Below, one piece after another: positions 8,934 to 17,959 of a stretch of 58,506 nt of DNA (its first letter is position 1; the number at the start of each line of letters is the position of its first letter). The notes beneath the pieces were generated by a model that saw nothing but the letters and a program-made list of their open reading frames with translations, made no database searches and was not told the origin of the DNA. The stretch covers positions 1-58,506 of the forward strand of contig JALSGT010000100.1 of the NCBI GenBank assembly GCA_026982555.1, given 5' to 3'. The stretch comes from Chromatiales bacterium (lineage in GTDB: Bacteria; Pseudomonadota; Gammaproteobacteria; SZUA-152). The position numbers and the translations under genes are program-made.

Positions 8934-9785
8934 ATGAACATCGTCTACCTCAACAATGAATTCCTGCCTGCTGATCAGGCCTGTGTGCCAGTACTGGATC
9001 GCGGCTTTATTTTTGGCGACGGCGTGTACGAAGTCATCCCCGCCTACGGCAGCAGGCTGTTTCGACTCGATGAGCATTTACAACGTCTGCAAAACAGCCT
9101 CGATGCCGTGCGCATTCCCAACCCATTGAGCCACACAGAATGGGAAACAATGTTAAATACGCTCATCACACAAAATGACGGTGACGAGCAATCGCTTTAC
9201 CTGCAAGTCACCCGAGGCAGTGCGCAACGTGACCACGCCATGCCGGATAATCCCGTACCGACCATATTTGCCATGAGCAACCCGCTGCATCCCGTCAGCC
9301 AGCACATTCGCGAACACGGTGTTGCTGCCATCACGCTTGATGATATTCGCTGGCAACGGTGCCACATCAAAGCTATCAGCCTGTTGCCGAATATTCTGTT
9401 ACGCCAGGAAGCACTGGATCAGAATGCCGCCGAGGCTATTTTGATCCGTGACGGCTTTGCCACCGAAGGCGCTGCCAGCAATTTATTTATTGTTTGTGGC
9501 GGCAAGCTTGTCACCCCGCCCACCGGGCCATTTCTGCTGCCGGGTATTACCCGTGATCTGATTCTGGAACTGGCCGGGGCAAATAATATCCCCTGTTTTG
9601 AAAAAAATATCAGCCGTGATGAGCTGCGAAATGCCGATGAAATCTGGCTCACCTCATCCACCAAAGAAATTCTGCCGGTTACCCGACTGGACAATACTCC
9701 CGTTGCCAGCGGCCAGCCCGGCCCCTTGTTTCAACGCATGCTGGCCTTATATCAAGACTACAAACGACAACTGCGCAATCCGTAA
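8934..9785 (+). CDS. dat: D-amino-acid transaminase (class IV PLP enzyme)
   Basis: This 283-residue product is a full-length class IV aminotransferase. It shows the LDRGFIFGDGVYEV opening, catalytic lysine K146 in HIKAISLLPN and E178 in TEGAASNLF. The family transfers amino groups between D-alanine and 2-oxoacids to give D-glutamate for peptidoglycan. Branched-chain transaminases share the fold, but the length and the neighbours (ybeD, lipB one base and then 4 bases of overlap away) match the gammaproteobacterial dat-ybeD-lipB group. Confidence 0.85.
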   Translation: MNIVYLNNEFLPADQACVPVLDRGFIFGDGVYEVIPAYGSRLFRLDEHLQRLQNSLDAVRIPNPLSHTEWETMLNTLITQNDGDEQSLYLQVTRGSAQRDHAMPDNPVPTIFAMSNPLHPVSQHIREHGVAAITLDDIRWQRCHIKAISLLPNILLRQEALDQNAAEAILIRDGFATEGAASNLFIVCGGKLVTPPTGPFLLPGITRDLILELAGANNIPCFEKNISRDELRNADEIWLTSSTKEILPVTRLDNTPVASGQPGPLFQRMLALYQDYKRQLRNP

Positions 9786-9786
9786 A

Positions 9787-10062
9787 ATGGACACACCAGA
9801 CAACAACAAACCAGTTATGGAATTCCCCTGCGAATTCCCTATCAAAGCTATGGGGCTTGCCTCGGAAACCTTGCACAGTGTGGTACTGGACATTGTGCAA
9901 CGTCATGCTCCCGAAACCGGTAAACACGCACTGAAAAGCCGTCCCAGCAGCAACGGGAAATATGTGTCCGTCACCATCACTATCAACGCAAAAAGCCGCG
10001 CACAACTGGATGCCATTTATCTGGACCTTACCGCCTGCAAACAGGTGCTCATGGCCTTGTGA
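9787..10062 (+). CDS. ybeD: YbeD/DUF493 family protein
   Basis: This small cytosolic protein (91 residues) of the DUF493 ferredoxin-like fold has the usual [11 protein letters not shown] and [13 protein letters not shown] segments. The fold resembles ACT-like regulatory domains; the function is not established, but it lies next to lipB across gammaproteobacteria. The ATG at 9787 follows the dat stop by one base. Its TGA overlaps the GTG start of lipB. Confidence 0.88.
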   Translation: MDTPDNNKPVMEFPCEFPIKAMGLASETLHSVVLDIVQRHAPETGKHALKSRPSSNGKYVSVTITINAKSRAQLDAIYLDLTACKQVLMAL

Positions 10063-10694
10063 GTCTTTCTGATGTTTCAGACAAAGATATCATTGTCCGC
10101 CACCTCGGCCTGCGGGATTACCCGGGCGTGTGGCACGACATGCAGCATTTTACGGACACTCGCACATCCGATACTACCGACGAAATCTGGTTACTGGAGC
10201 ATTTTCCGGTATTCACCCTCGGCCTTAACGGCAAACCGGAACATGTTCTCACCGCCGGTGATACCCCCGTGGTGAAATGTGACCGTGGCGGACAGGTGAC
10301 TTATCACGGCCCCGGCCAGCTGATAATCTACTTGTTATTAGACTTGCGCCGCCGCGAAATGGGCGTAAAAACACTGGTACATAAAATTGAACAAGCCATC
10401 ATTGATCTGCTGCGGGACAGCAACATCCATGGCCAACGCCGAGAAGGTGCGCCCGGCATTTATGTCGATGATGCAAAAATCGCCGCTCTCGGTTTACGCA
10501 TACGCCGTGGCTGCTGTTACCACGGCCTCAGCCTCAATGTGAATATGGATCTGGAGCCCTTTTCCCGCATCAACCCCTGCGGTTACGCAGGACTTAAAAC
10601 TGTTCAGCTACACGACCTATTGCCTAAAACCAATTTTGAACATGTCAGCGACATTTTACTGCAACAATTGCAACAGCAGCTTGCAGCCGGGTAA
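10059..10694 (+). CDS. lipB: Octanoyl-ACP:protein N-octanoyltransferase
   Basis: LipB moves octanoyl groups from acyl carrier protein to lipoyl domains, the first step of lipoate synthesis. Visible motifs are [14 protein letters not shown], the catalytic C174 in [11 protein letters not shown] and K140 in [12 protein letters not shown]. The start is GTG at 10059, overlapping the ybeD stop by 4 bases. The length of 211 residues is normal. The partner lipA lies 2.2 kb downstream beyond two unrelated genes. Confidence 0.95.
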   Translation: MSLSDVSDKDIIVRHLGLRDYPGVWHDMQHFTDTRTSDTTDEIWLLEHFPVFTLGLNGKPEHVLTAGDTPVVKCDRGGQVTYHGPGQLIIYLLLDLRRREMGVKTLVHKIEQAIIDLLRDSNIHGQRREGAPGIYVDDAKIAALGLRIRRGCCYHGLSLNVNMDLEPFSRINPCGYAGLKTVQLHDLLPKTNFEHVSDILLQQLQQQLAAG

Positions 10695-11033
10695 GGTTTT
10701 TCAACTCAAAATATGAATATTTTACGATGACTTGCATGCAACACTAAAACAAGCAACTTCGTCCCAGGTTATCCAGATGTAGCGATGCCACTGCAATGTC
10801 TTTTCCCCCTGAAGATAAGCTAACGATACTAAACAAGCCGAGTATAAATAATCGTTACGGTATTTTTACCTGGACATTGAAATCAAAACAACTTTTACTA
10901 CACCTCATATAGTCAGAGCCTTCGGTTAATCCTCCCCTTTTAGATAACTGCATTTTTCAGGGTTTGCTGATGGCTTGTATCAAGCATGCCTCAAAAGGGC
11001 TGTCCTAATTCTTACATCAAAGGAGTAAATTGA
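10695..11033. other. AT-rich intergenic region, nothing recognised
   Basis: No gene, RNA or strong terminator is seen in these 339 bases. An AAAGGAGT ribosome site ends the gap before the ATG at 11034. The composition is more AT-rich than lipB, in keeping with an insertion between lipB and lipA. Confidence 0.4.
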
Positions 11034-12131
11034 ATGAGAAAAACAGGATTAACCATAGCTGCCGTATTGCTGACAGGGTGTGCGGCTCAACCGGAAAAAA
11101 AGGTTGACACCACCCCTAAAAACCCAACCGTCGTTCTGAAGGCCAGCGGTGTTATCAGAGGCATGATATTGCCTGATTCTACATTTGAGCAACTCGTCTA
11201 CACACGCCATGACAAAAGACGCATTTCCAATAAACATAAATATGATTCCTGGATGGCCAGGAAATTCTTGGGAGGCGGCGACGATACCGTTATATTTCGT
11301 ATGGATAAAAACCTGAGCTGGGCTTTGTCGGATAAAAAATATCTGGAATGTCCTCTAAGCGGGTGTAGCACCAATATACTCGCGTTATTTGGCACCAAGA
11401 ATGAAGACAAGGTTGAGCATGGGGATGAAAGTGAGTTTCAATACGACCCTGCTGACGATGCCGGATGCCCGTTGACTGTCAGTAAAAACAACTTCACCGT
11501 CACTGAAACAGGAAAAACCCGTGTTATTTCCGGGTACGAAACAAAAGAGTATCAGGCAATATGGAAAACTGAGTATAAAGATGAAAATAACAGGAAAGAT
11601 ACAAATACTTTAAAAATCGTCTTCTGGAACACGACACCAACCACCACTATGGAAGAAGCCTGGAAGATACAAGACGAAGCGACGCAAGCTTACCGAAAAG
11701 CCGTAAAGAAAGATAACAACCCCCTGTCCTTACTGCTTTCGGATGAAATTTTTGATGCCTTGTCTGCTTTTTCCGGTGACACATCAAAAGAAAACAAGGA
11801 ATGGAATAATTCTGTTAGCCAAAAACTGGCAACCGCCAAAGGCTACCCGATATCGATTAAAGTGGACTGGTACATCGATAGAAAAGCCTGCCCGGAAGCA
11901 CAAATGGCAGAAAAACCTGAAAAAAAGGGATTTGACTGGACCAATCCAGTGGGATCACTTCAAGATAGTGTGGGAAAAATTGCCAGTAAAAAAGTAAAAA
12001 GTATGTTTGCCCCTGATCCTAATGAGCCGGTATTTCATTATGTTTACGAAATAAATAACATTGCCATTGAGCCTGTACATGACAGTGTTTTTGAAATCCC
12101 CGAAGATTACACATTAACAACCAGGGAATAA
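11034..12131 (+). CDS. Lipoprotein of unknown function
   Basis: A strong AAAGGAGT site 8 bases ahead supports the start. The N-terminus is a short lipoprotein signal with lipobox LLTGC (acylated cysteine at residue 16). The 365-residue product is polar and charged. It has a central beta-rich part resembling DUF4412-like periplasmic proteins (VISGYETKEYQAIW) and several cysteines. No catalytic motif or firm family is seen. It is flanked downstream by a long hairpin and sits alone between lipB and lipA. Confidence 0.65.
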   Translation: MRKTGLTIAAVLLTGCAAQPEKKVDTTPKNPTVVLKASGVIRGMILPDSTFEQLVYTRHDKRRISNKHKYDSWMARKFLGGGDDTVIFRMDKNLSWALSDKKYLECPLSGCSTNILALFGTKNEDKVEHGDESEFQYDPADDAGCPLTVSKNNFTVTETGKTRVISGYETKEYQAIWKTEYKDENNRKDTNTLKIVFWNTTPTTTMEEAWKIQDEATQAYRKAVKKDNNPLSLLLSDEIFDALSAFSGDTSKENKEWNNSVSQKLATAKGYPISIKVDWYIDRKACPEAQMAEKPEKKGFDWTNPVGSLQDSVGKIASKKVKSMFAPDPNEPVFHYVYEINNIAIEPVHDSVFEIPEDYTLTTRE

Positions 12132-12140
12132 TGTGTCGTA

Positions 12141-12187
12141 GTTCAGATGTAGTAGCTCAGACTTAACCTGAACTACTACATCTGAAC
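12141..12187. terminator. Long hairpin, probable terminator
   Basis: A 20-bp stem (12141-12160 with 12168-12187) has one G-U pair and a 7-base loop. It starts 10 bases after the lipoprotein stop. No T-run follows on the plus strand, so it may act in 3'-end protection or as a repeat rather than as a classic terminator. Confidence 0.6.
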
Positions 12188-12239
12188 GGATATGGGGTGC
12201 CTGGAGCACGCATAGTCATTCTATTCATGAAATACCCGA

Positions 12240-12587
12240 TTAAACGTACATTTCCTTACCACCATTCAAACACAACCATCCTTTGGCGATGCGATAAATT
12301 ATCCAAACAACATTTGCAAGCAATACAAAATAACCGATGATAAAAAACAATCCGATAAGCCCTGTTATTGACCATAAAAGAGAAAACCAGAATGTTCGTA
12401 TCTGCCATCGAAAATGAGATTCCAGCCAGGTACCAGCGACATCATTTTTTTTAACATAATTGATGATCACGGCAATAATGAATGTAATTCCAAACAAAAA
12501 GGATGCAGCCTGTAATGCATATACCACGGTGGCTATGGTTTTTTGTGAATTATCATTTCCCATCGTGGTTGTCATTTCATCGGTCAT
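12240..12587 (-). CDS. DUF4870-type small membrane protein
   Basis: The ATG at 12587 is preceded by AGAGGAAAAA and gives a 115-residue protein. It has three or four hydrophobic segments (about 20-45, 65-85 and 85-105). A WLESHFRWQIRTFW motif is typical of the DUF4870/YtzL-like family. These proteins sit in the inner membrane; the function is unknown. An in-frame extension to 12662 is less hydrophobic and lacks a ribosome site. Confidence 0.75.
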   Translation of the reverse strand: MTDEMTTTMGNDNSQKTIATVVYALQAASFLFGITFIIAVIINYVKKNDVAGTWLESHFRWQIRTFWFSLLWSITGLIGLFFIIGYFVLLANVVWIIYRIAKGWLCLNGGKEMYV

Positions 12588-12774
12588 TCTTTTTTTCCTC
12601 TTGTGATTAATCCGCGAATAACAGGCGCTACCTGTCTCGCATACCACCAGCCTATAGAGCATGACATTATTAGCAAGTGAAAAAAGTCACAAAATATTGT
12701 CGTTGTCAGCATTCCCCGGAATAGAAGCAACCCATTAACATGCTATCTGACAATTCGACCCTGTGACACCATAA

Positions 12775-12821
12775 CCCTGCCCTCTATCCGGGCAGGGTGG
12801 AACAAGCGTAGCGTTTCCACC
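12775..12821. repeat. Tandem hairpins, REP-like dispersed repeat
   Basis: CCCTGCCC at 12775-12782 pairs with GGGCAGGG at 12790-12797. GGTGGAA at 12796-12802 pairs with TTCCACC at 12815-12821, around an AGCGTAGCG core. The pattern resembles the GGGTGG(G/A)A...AGCGTAGCG...TTCCACC repeats common between genes in many proteobacteria. It lies 80 bases ahead of lipA and may be a leftover repeat or an upstream terminator. Confidence 0.6.
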
Positions 12822-12901
12822 AAAACTGGAAAAGAATATCTTCGCTTCGCACTATAAATTCAGTGTATTATTGTCGTCATCCCAGTTCCCCAGGCTTTCT
12901 C

Positions 12902-13861
12902 ATGACAGATTCCCCGAAAAAAATACAACAAGGCATTCCTCTGCGTGGCGCAGAAAAAGTCGCACGCATCCCGATCAAGGTGGAACCCAGCACCTCTGTG
13001 CAACGCAAACCTCAATGGATTCGCGCCAGGGCGCCCACCAGCACCGAAGCCCAACGGGTAAAAAAACTCCTGCGCGAACACCAGTTGCACACCGTTTGCG
13101 AAGAAGCCGCCTGCCCTAATCTGGGAGAATGCTTCAGCCACGGTACCGCGACATTCATGATCATGGGCGACATCTGTACCCGGCGCTGTCCATTCTGCGA
13201 TGTGGCTCATGGCCGCCCGAATCCGCTGGATGTCAACGAACCCGCCAATCTCGCCAAAACCCTGGGCATCCTCAAACTGAAATACGTGGTCATCACCTCG
13301 GTGGATCGCGATGACCTGCGTGACGGTGGTGCCGGACATTTCGTCGATTGCATCCGTGCCGTGCGCGAGACGTCGCCACAAACCCGGATCGAAATTCTGG
13401 TGCCGGATTTCCGTGGCCGCATGGACATCGCCCTGTCCATCATGGAACAGGCACCGCCAGACGTATTCAATCACAACCTGGAAAACGTGCCGCGCCTGTA
13501 CAAAAAAATTCGCCCCGGTGCAGATTACGCCTGGTCACTGAAACTCATCCGGCGTTTCAAGGAAATGTACCCGGGTGTGCCCACCAAATCCGGGCTGATG
13601 CTGGGTCTGGGCGAACGTTTCGATGAAGTAGTCGAGGTACTCACAGACCTGCGTGCCCACAACTGCGACATGCTGACCCTGGGTCAATATCTACAACCCA
13701 GCCTCAGTCATCTGGCAGTGGATCGTTTTGTGCCCCCGGAAGAATTTGACCAGCTCGCCGAAGTCGCCCGTGAACTGGGATTCAGCAATGTCGCCAGCGG
13801 TCCCATGGTGCGCTCTTCGTATCATGCTGATCAACAGGCTGCTGGTGAAACCGTAAAATAA
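12902..13861 (+). CDS. lipA: Lipoyl synthase (radical SAM)
   Basis: LipA inserts two sulfur atoms into octanoyl-lipoyl domains. Both iron-sulfur clusters are accounted for, counting from the ATG at 12902. The auxiliary cluster cysteines are C66, C71 and C77 ([12 protein letters not shown]), and the radical SAM CX3CX2C cysteines are C92, C96 and C99 (CTRRCPFC). The C-terminal RSSYHA serine ligand is also present. The ATG at 12902 matches the usual family N-terminus; an in-frame ATG lies at 12863. The 319-residue length is normal. Confidence 0.95.
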   Translation: MTDSPKKIQQGIPLRGAEKVARIPIKVEPSTSVQRKPQWIRARAPTSTEAQRVKKLLREHQLHTVCEEAACPNLGECFSHGTATFMIMGDICTRRCPFCDVAHGRPNPLDVNEPANLAKTLGILKLKYVVITSVDRDDLRDGGAGHFVDCIRAVRETSPQTRIEILVPDFRGRMDIALSIMEQAPPDVFNHNLENVPRLYKKIRPGADYAWSLKLIRRFKEMYPGVPTKSGLMLGLGERFDEVVEVLTDLRAHNCDMLTLGQYLQPSLSHLAVDRFVPPEEFDQLAEVARELGFSNVASGPMVRSSYHADQQAAGETVK

Positions 13862-14060
13862 CACAGCAGCCTGCTGCGACATAGCGCGGAGAACAACCTT
13901 GAGAATGCCGCCAAATACTCCGTAAACAGCAAACAAGCAACAAAGCGGTTCTATACAAAGAACAATAAAATCTATTTTTTCGGCATGACAAAAGAGGCTG
14001 ATGAGACCTAAAAAATATAGAATTACCTGTTCCGCAACACAACAATTAGAGAAGAACACT

Positions 14061-15278
14061 ATGTCTAATCTGGTAAAACCCCACGGTGGCGGGGAACTCA
14101 AGCCTCTGCTACTTGAAAGCCCGGCACTGGATGCCGAAAAAACACGCGCAGAAACTTTACCCAAAGTAACTATTTCTTCCAGAGAAGCGGGCGATTTGAT
14201 CATGATGGGCATTGGTGGTTTCACACCTCTCGATGGGTTTATGACCCATGCGGACTGGCAAGGTGTCTGTGATGGCATGAAGACCACAGCGGGGCTGTTC
14301 TGGCCTATCCCGATCACTCTTTCTACTGACACCTCTGCTGCAAACGACCTTTCTGAAGGCGACGATATTGCTCTTTACGATGCGGAGCGCGACACCATTA
14401 TCGCCACCATGACCATTACCGAAAAATACAGCATCGATAAAGCCCACGAGTGCATGCAGGTCTACAAAACCACCGATGCCGAGCACCCTGGCGTGAAGAT
14501 GGTCATGGAACAGGGTGATGTGAATCTGGCCGGCCCGGTGAAAGTGCTGTCACAGGGCGGCTTCCCTGAAGAATACGGCAAGCAGTTTATGACCCCCGCC
14601 GAAACCCGTGCCGAATTCGACAAACGCGGCTGGAATACCATTGCGGCCTTCCAGACCCGTAACCCCATGCACCGCTCCCATGAATATCTGGCGAAAATCG
14701 CCATCGAGTTACTGGACGGCGTGCTGGTGCATTCGCTGCTGGGCAAACTCAAGCCCGGCGATATCCCGGCTAATGTACGCTCCAATGCCATCGGCACATT
14801 GATCGACAAATACTTTGTGGAAAACTCGGTCATTCAGGCCGGTTACCCGCTGGACATGCGTTACGCCGGGCCACGCGAAGCTTTGTTACACGCGCTGTTT
14901 CGCCAGAATTATGGTTGCTCCCATCTCATAGTAGGGCGCGACCATGCCGGTGTGGGTGACTATTACGGGCCGTTTGATGCCCATCATATTTTCGATGAAA
15001 TTCCTGCTGATGCACTGGAAACCCAACCGATGAAAATCGACTGGACGTTCTGGTGCGACAAATGCGATGGCATGGCTTCCATGAAGACCTGCCCGCATGA
15101 TGCGGCAGATCGAATGCTGCTGTCCGGCACCAAATTACGCAAGGCACTGTCGGAAGGTGAACCGGTATCCGAGAAATTTTCACGTCCTGAGGTGTTAAAA
15201 ATACTGCGTGAATATTACGCCAGCCTGAAGGATGATGAAAAAGTCGAGATCAAACTGTCGGGACATTCAGCCAAATAA
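14061..15278 (+). CDS. sat: ATP sulfurylase (sulfate adenylyltransferase, homo-oligomeric type)
   Basis: Sat interconverts sulfate + ATP with adenosine 5'-phosphosulfate + PPi. The product shows the nucleotide-binding [11 protein letters not shown] (about residue 200), [17 protein letters not shown] (about 292) and the C-terminal cysteines of the Zn-binding CDKC...C type ([17 protein letters not shown]). It is the single-subunit sat form, not CysDN. In sulfur-oxidising gammaproteobacteria it runs in the ATP-forming direction, and other bacteria use it for assimilation. No aprAB or cysC gene is in the window to decide. The ATG at 14061 has a GAGAAG site; upstream in-frame codons to 14001 are not family-like. 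Confidence 0.93.
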   Translation: MSNLVKPHGGGELKPLLLESPALDAEKTRAETLPKVTISSREAGDLIMMGIGGFTPLDGFMTHADWQGVCDGMKTTAGLFWPIPITLSTDTSAANDLSEGDDIALYDAERDTIIATMTITEKYSIDKAHECMQVYKTTDAEHPGVKMVMEQGDVNLAGPVKVLSQGGFPEEYGKQFMTPAETRAEFDKRGWNTIAAFQTRNPMHRSHEYLAKIAIELLDGVLVHSLLGKLKPGDIPANVRSNAIGTLIDKYFVENSVIQAGYPLDMRYAGPREALLHALFRQNYGCSHLIVGRDHAGVGDYYGPFDAHHIFDEIPADALETQPMKIDWTFWCDKCDGMASMKTCPHDAADRMLLSGTKLRKALSEGEPVSEKFSRPEVLKILREYYASLKDDEKVEIKLSGHSAK

Positions 15279-15351
15279 CCGAAAAACACCGTTATTCCGG
15301 TGTGTTAAACGGTTATGTGTTTTAGTGGTACTGACAAAGCAGGGTGCTATA

Positions 15352-15417
15352 AACGCAGAGGTCGCAGAAACGCAAAGGACGCAGAGAAAAACACTAAAAA
15401 CTCTGTACCTCTGCGTT
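15352..15417. repeat. CGCAGAG-type repeat with inverted ends
   Basis: AACGCAGAGGT at 15352-15362 is inverted at 15407-15417. Between and including the left arm are four 8-10-base units of the form CGCAGAG/CGCAAAG. This kind of CGCAGAG hairpin repeat is widespread in environmental bacterial genomes. It abuts the MITE-like element starting at 15416. Confidence 0.65.
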
Positions 15418-15646
15418 AAACCTGGATTCCGCAATTGAACGGCCTGTAGAGTGCGCTAAATGTTGGGGCTGGCAAGGCGCGATGAGGAATCATAGCCCGC
15501 TATTGCGACGATGCGCAACACGGCCAGACGCAAAAGGTGACGTGCTGTGCCGGTCGTAGCGACTCACTCAACCAGTGAATCCGCCACGCTATTGATCAAA
15601 ATGTGAATACATCCTCGAAGCAGTCAACGGCGGAATCCAGGTTAAA
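15416..15646. repeat. MITE-like element, copy A
   Basis: The ends are 17-bp inverted repeats with one mismatch: TTAAACCTGGATTCCGC at 15416-15432 and its complement at 15630-15646. The GC-rich core (about 15435-15562) matches the core of the element at 24552-24717, sharing GTAGAGTGCG, GGCAAGGCG, ATAGCCC, GATGCG and CGCAAAAGG in the same order. Copy A has about 65 extra bases near its right end. No coding capacity is seen. It lies between sat and the FGE-like gene. Confidence 0.8.
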
Positions 15647-15704
15647 TACTCGGCGATTTTTAAACAAAGTATTTTTCGCGCTTAATTCACATAATAAGAA
15701 ACAT

Positions 15705-16682
15705 TCAGCGCCCGGCGTCCCATGCACACCGAAACCCCACATCGCCACTTTGTGCGTTAGGCAACGCACTTCCCCGCATGGCACTGCGGAAAAAGAATGA
15801 CAGTGAATAGTGTCCCACACCACCACCACCGCCACGAATCACTTTGTGTGTTTCACCAAAATCCTTGGCGGCATAATCACTGTTCGCATAGGGTTTATAC
15901 CAGTCGGCGGTCCATTCCCACACATTACCTGCCATATCATAAACGCCATATGGCGACTGGTTGTTTTCATAGGAACCTACCGGTGCAATCCCCTCTTCCC
16001 AGTCGGCGTCATCGCCTACATTGGTCTGCCCCGTATCCCATTCATTGCCCCAGGGAAATTCACGCCCATCCTCACCGCGTGCGGCTTTTTCCCATTCAGC
16101 CTCACTGGGCAGACGCTTTCCCGCCCACTGACAATAGGCGCTGGCGTCATACCAGCTGACGCCAGTCACCGGCAAACGGTCTTTCATCGCTTGATCCTCC
16201 CGCATCAGTCGCATTAATTGCTTTTTACTTGCTGTGCGGGTGTCAATATCAAACTTGAAATATTCTGTCGCGATCCAGCGCAATGTCTCCAGATCAGATG
16301 CCTGCAATCGGGACTCGATTAAGTTAAAACCGTTCTGTGTCCAGGGAAACGGCTCTGCACGTCCTGTTTCACGCACAAACTTTTTGTACTGCGCATTGCT
16401 AACCTCGTAGCGGTCGATGTAATAAGCCGGTAATTCAACCCGGTGTGCCGGATGCTCATCCAAAAACAGCGGCTTTACCAAACCATATTCCTGCTGTTTA
16501 CCGGAGGTGTCCACTTTGTCGCTACCCATAAGAAAAGCACCCGCAGGGACTAACTGCCCATCGTCGACAGTCACGGCCGGCAGCGGATCTGTGGGTAACT
16601 CACAAGCGCTTAGCATCACTAAAACAATGCCGATCAGTATCAATTCATATTTTGCCGGATACATGGATATGTCTTTTTTCAT
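15705..16682 (-). CDS. FGE-sulfatase-fold lipoprotein lacking the catalytic cysteines
   Basis: A lipobox LSAC puts the acylated cysteine at residue 27, so the protein is probably anchored in the envelope. The rest is a full formylglycine-generating-enzyme/SUMF1 domain: VPAGAFLMGS, RYEVSNAQYKKF, VTGVSWYDASAYCQWAGKRLPS, AGNVWEWTADW and GFRCAWD. Aligned back from GFRCA, the two active-site cysteines of human FGE (C336, C341) correspond to S295 and S300 here. It should therefore not oxidise sulfatase cysteines. Such divergent members often act as binding or structural modules. No sulfatase gene is in the window. Confidence 0.82.
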   Translation of the reverse strand: MKKDISMYPAKYELILIGIVLVMLSACELPTDPLPAVTVDDGQLVPAGAFLMGSDKVDTSGKQQEYGLVKPLFLDEHPAHRVELPAYYIDRYEVSNAQYKKFVRETGRAEPFPWTQNGFNLIESRLQASDLETLRWIATEYFKFDIDTRTASKKQLMRLMREDQAMKDRLPVTGVSWYDASAYCQWAGKRLPSEAEWEKAARGEDGREFPWGNEWDTGQTNVGDDADWEEGIAPVGSYENNQSPYGVYDMAGNVWEWTADWYKPYANSDYAAKDFGETHKVIRGGGGGVGHYSLSFFFRSAMRGSALPNAQSGDVGFRCAWDAGR

Positions 16683-17029
16683 TCTGGCCTAAAACCATAT
16701 ATTATATTTTGCTAATATTTAAGAAGTCAATTTAAATGACGCTATATCCATAGTGCTTGGGGTTTAAGCCCTAACTGTGCATCTATTAATTTCATCGCCG
16801 GGCAAAATAGCATGGAATAGTTATTCTGTTGCAAGACATTTTAACGCCACTACGGAATCAACAGGGTACGCCGTCAGGCCGGAGTTTCAATCACTATGGG
16901 CATATTATACAGAGTAATAAACAGGGGTTGCGCACAAATTGTCATCCGCATTTTTGCGGCAACGTAAAAGAGCGTAAAAAAATTGCCACAATAACAAACG
17001 ACCTGGAACATTAAGTGATGAGGGAACCT
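16683..17029. other. Intergenic region between divergent FGE-like and HDOD genes
   Basis: No gene is recognised. The left part is very AT-rich, consistent with promoters for both directions. GGGCAAAAT near 16800 and GTCAGGCCGGAG near 16870 faintly recall parts of a riboswitch, but the pattern does not complete (see rejected items). AGGGA before 17030 serves as the HDOD ribosome site. Confidence 0.4.
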
Positions 17030-17914
17030 ATGGAAGTACATGACAAACCGATCCTGCTGGCCAGTTTACGACAGAGAATTGAGTCCACCACAAACCTTCC
17101 CGCCATGCCAGAGGTGGCACAGGCGCTACTGCGCTTAAACTCTGACCCCAATGGCAACATCAACGATGTGGTCGAAATCATCGAAACCGATCCCAGTATT
17201 GCCGCACAAATACTGCGATATGCACGATCTGCCTTTTTCGGTTTTCGTGGTGAAATTAATTCGATACACCAAGCGGTAACAACAGTGTTGGGCTACGGCC
17301 TCACCATCGATATCGCCTTGGGCCTGTCATTGGGTAAAGCCTTCTCTATTCCCGCCCACGGCCCCATGGGCTTGTATTCTTTTTGGCAACACAGCATTTA
17401 TAGCGCCGCACTCATTGAACGCATAATACAAATCATGCCCAGACAACATCGCCCTCTGCCAGGGTTGGGTTTTCTCTGCGGCTTATTGCATAACTTTGGT
17501 GTATTACTGATCGCTCATCTCTTCAAAAAAGAGGCCACGATGTTACAACAGATCATTCTCGCCAACAAAGACAAACCGGTACTCGAACTCGAACGTCAGG
17601 TACTTGGTACTGATCATATGGAAATTGGTACATGGTTGATGCGCAGCTGGAACTTACAAACAGAAATTCAGGTTGCCGTCGCCGAACATCACCACGAGCA
17701 ATACAACGATAAACACGCCTCGTACTCCAGACTTGCATTATTGGCCGACCGTTTATTACAGCGACACAATATTGGCGACGCAGAATCCACTGAACTGCCA
17801 GAGTCCATTCTTTCCAGTCTCGGCATCAATGCACAACAAGCTGAGGAACAACTGGAAAATATCATCAGCGCCTCACAAGACCTTGACCAGCTGGCTCAAC
17901 AGTTTGCTGCATAA
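17030..17914 (+). CDS. HDOD-domain signalling protein
   Basis: The product is a single HDOD domain (a catalytically inactive HD relative): LPAMPEVAQALLRL, DPSIAAQILRYARSAFFG, HQAVTTVLGY, CGLLHNFGVLLIAHLF and VAEHHHEQ. HDOD proteins take part in signalling and stress responses, often with c-di-GMP or chemotaxis circuits. No partner domain is fused here. The ATG at 17030 has an AGGGA site; GTG 17015 and ATG 17018 are alternatives adding 4-5 residues. A strong palindrome terminator follows. Confidence 0.85.
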   Translation: MEVHDKPILLASLRQRIESTTNLPAMPEVAQALLRLNSDPNGNINDVVEIIETDPSIAAQILRYARSAFFGFRGEINSIHQAVTTVLGYGLTIDIALGLSLGKAFSIPAHGPMGLYSFWQHSIYSAALIERIIQIMPRQHRPLPGLGFLCGLLHNFGVLLIAHLFKKEATMLQQIILANKDKPVLELERQVLGTDHMEIGTWLMRSWNLQTEIQVAVAEHHHEQYNDKHASYSRLALLADRLLQRHNIGDAESTELPESILSSLGINAQQAEEQLENIISASQDLDQLAQQFAA

Positions 17915-17918
17915 AGGA

Positions 17919-17956
17919 TGGACATTAAATAACTTATATAAGTTATTTAATGTCCA
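17919..17956. terminator. Bidirectional terminator (38-bp perfect palindrome)
   Basis: The 38 bases are a perfect palindrome, centred between 17937 and 17938. It sits between the convergent HDOD and glk genes and ends 4 bases before the glk stop codon. Confidence 0.75.
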
Positions 17957-17959
17957 CCT

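Noticed and set aside
12860-13474. 204-codon minus-strand frame over lipA
   Set aside because: It is an antisense shadow of lipA, with no ribosome site or domain.
13691-14332. 213-codon minus-strand frame over the lipA-sat gap
   Set aside because: It runs antisense through the ends of two real genes and has no family features.
16795-16890. Possible c-di-GMP riboswitch upstream of the HDOD gene
   Set aside because: GGGCAAAAT and a CAGGCCGGAG stretch recall parts of the class, but the GACGCAAAGC core and the tetraloop receptor are not found.
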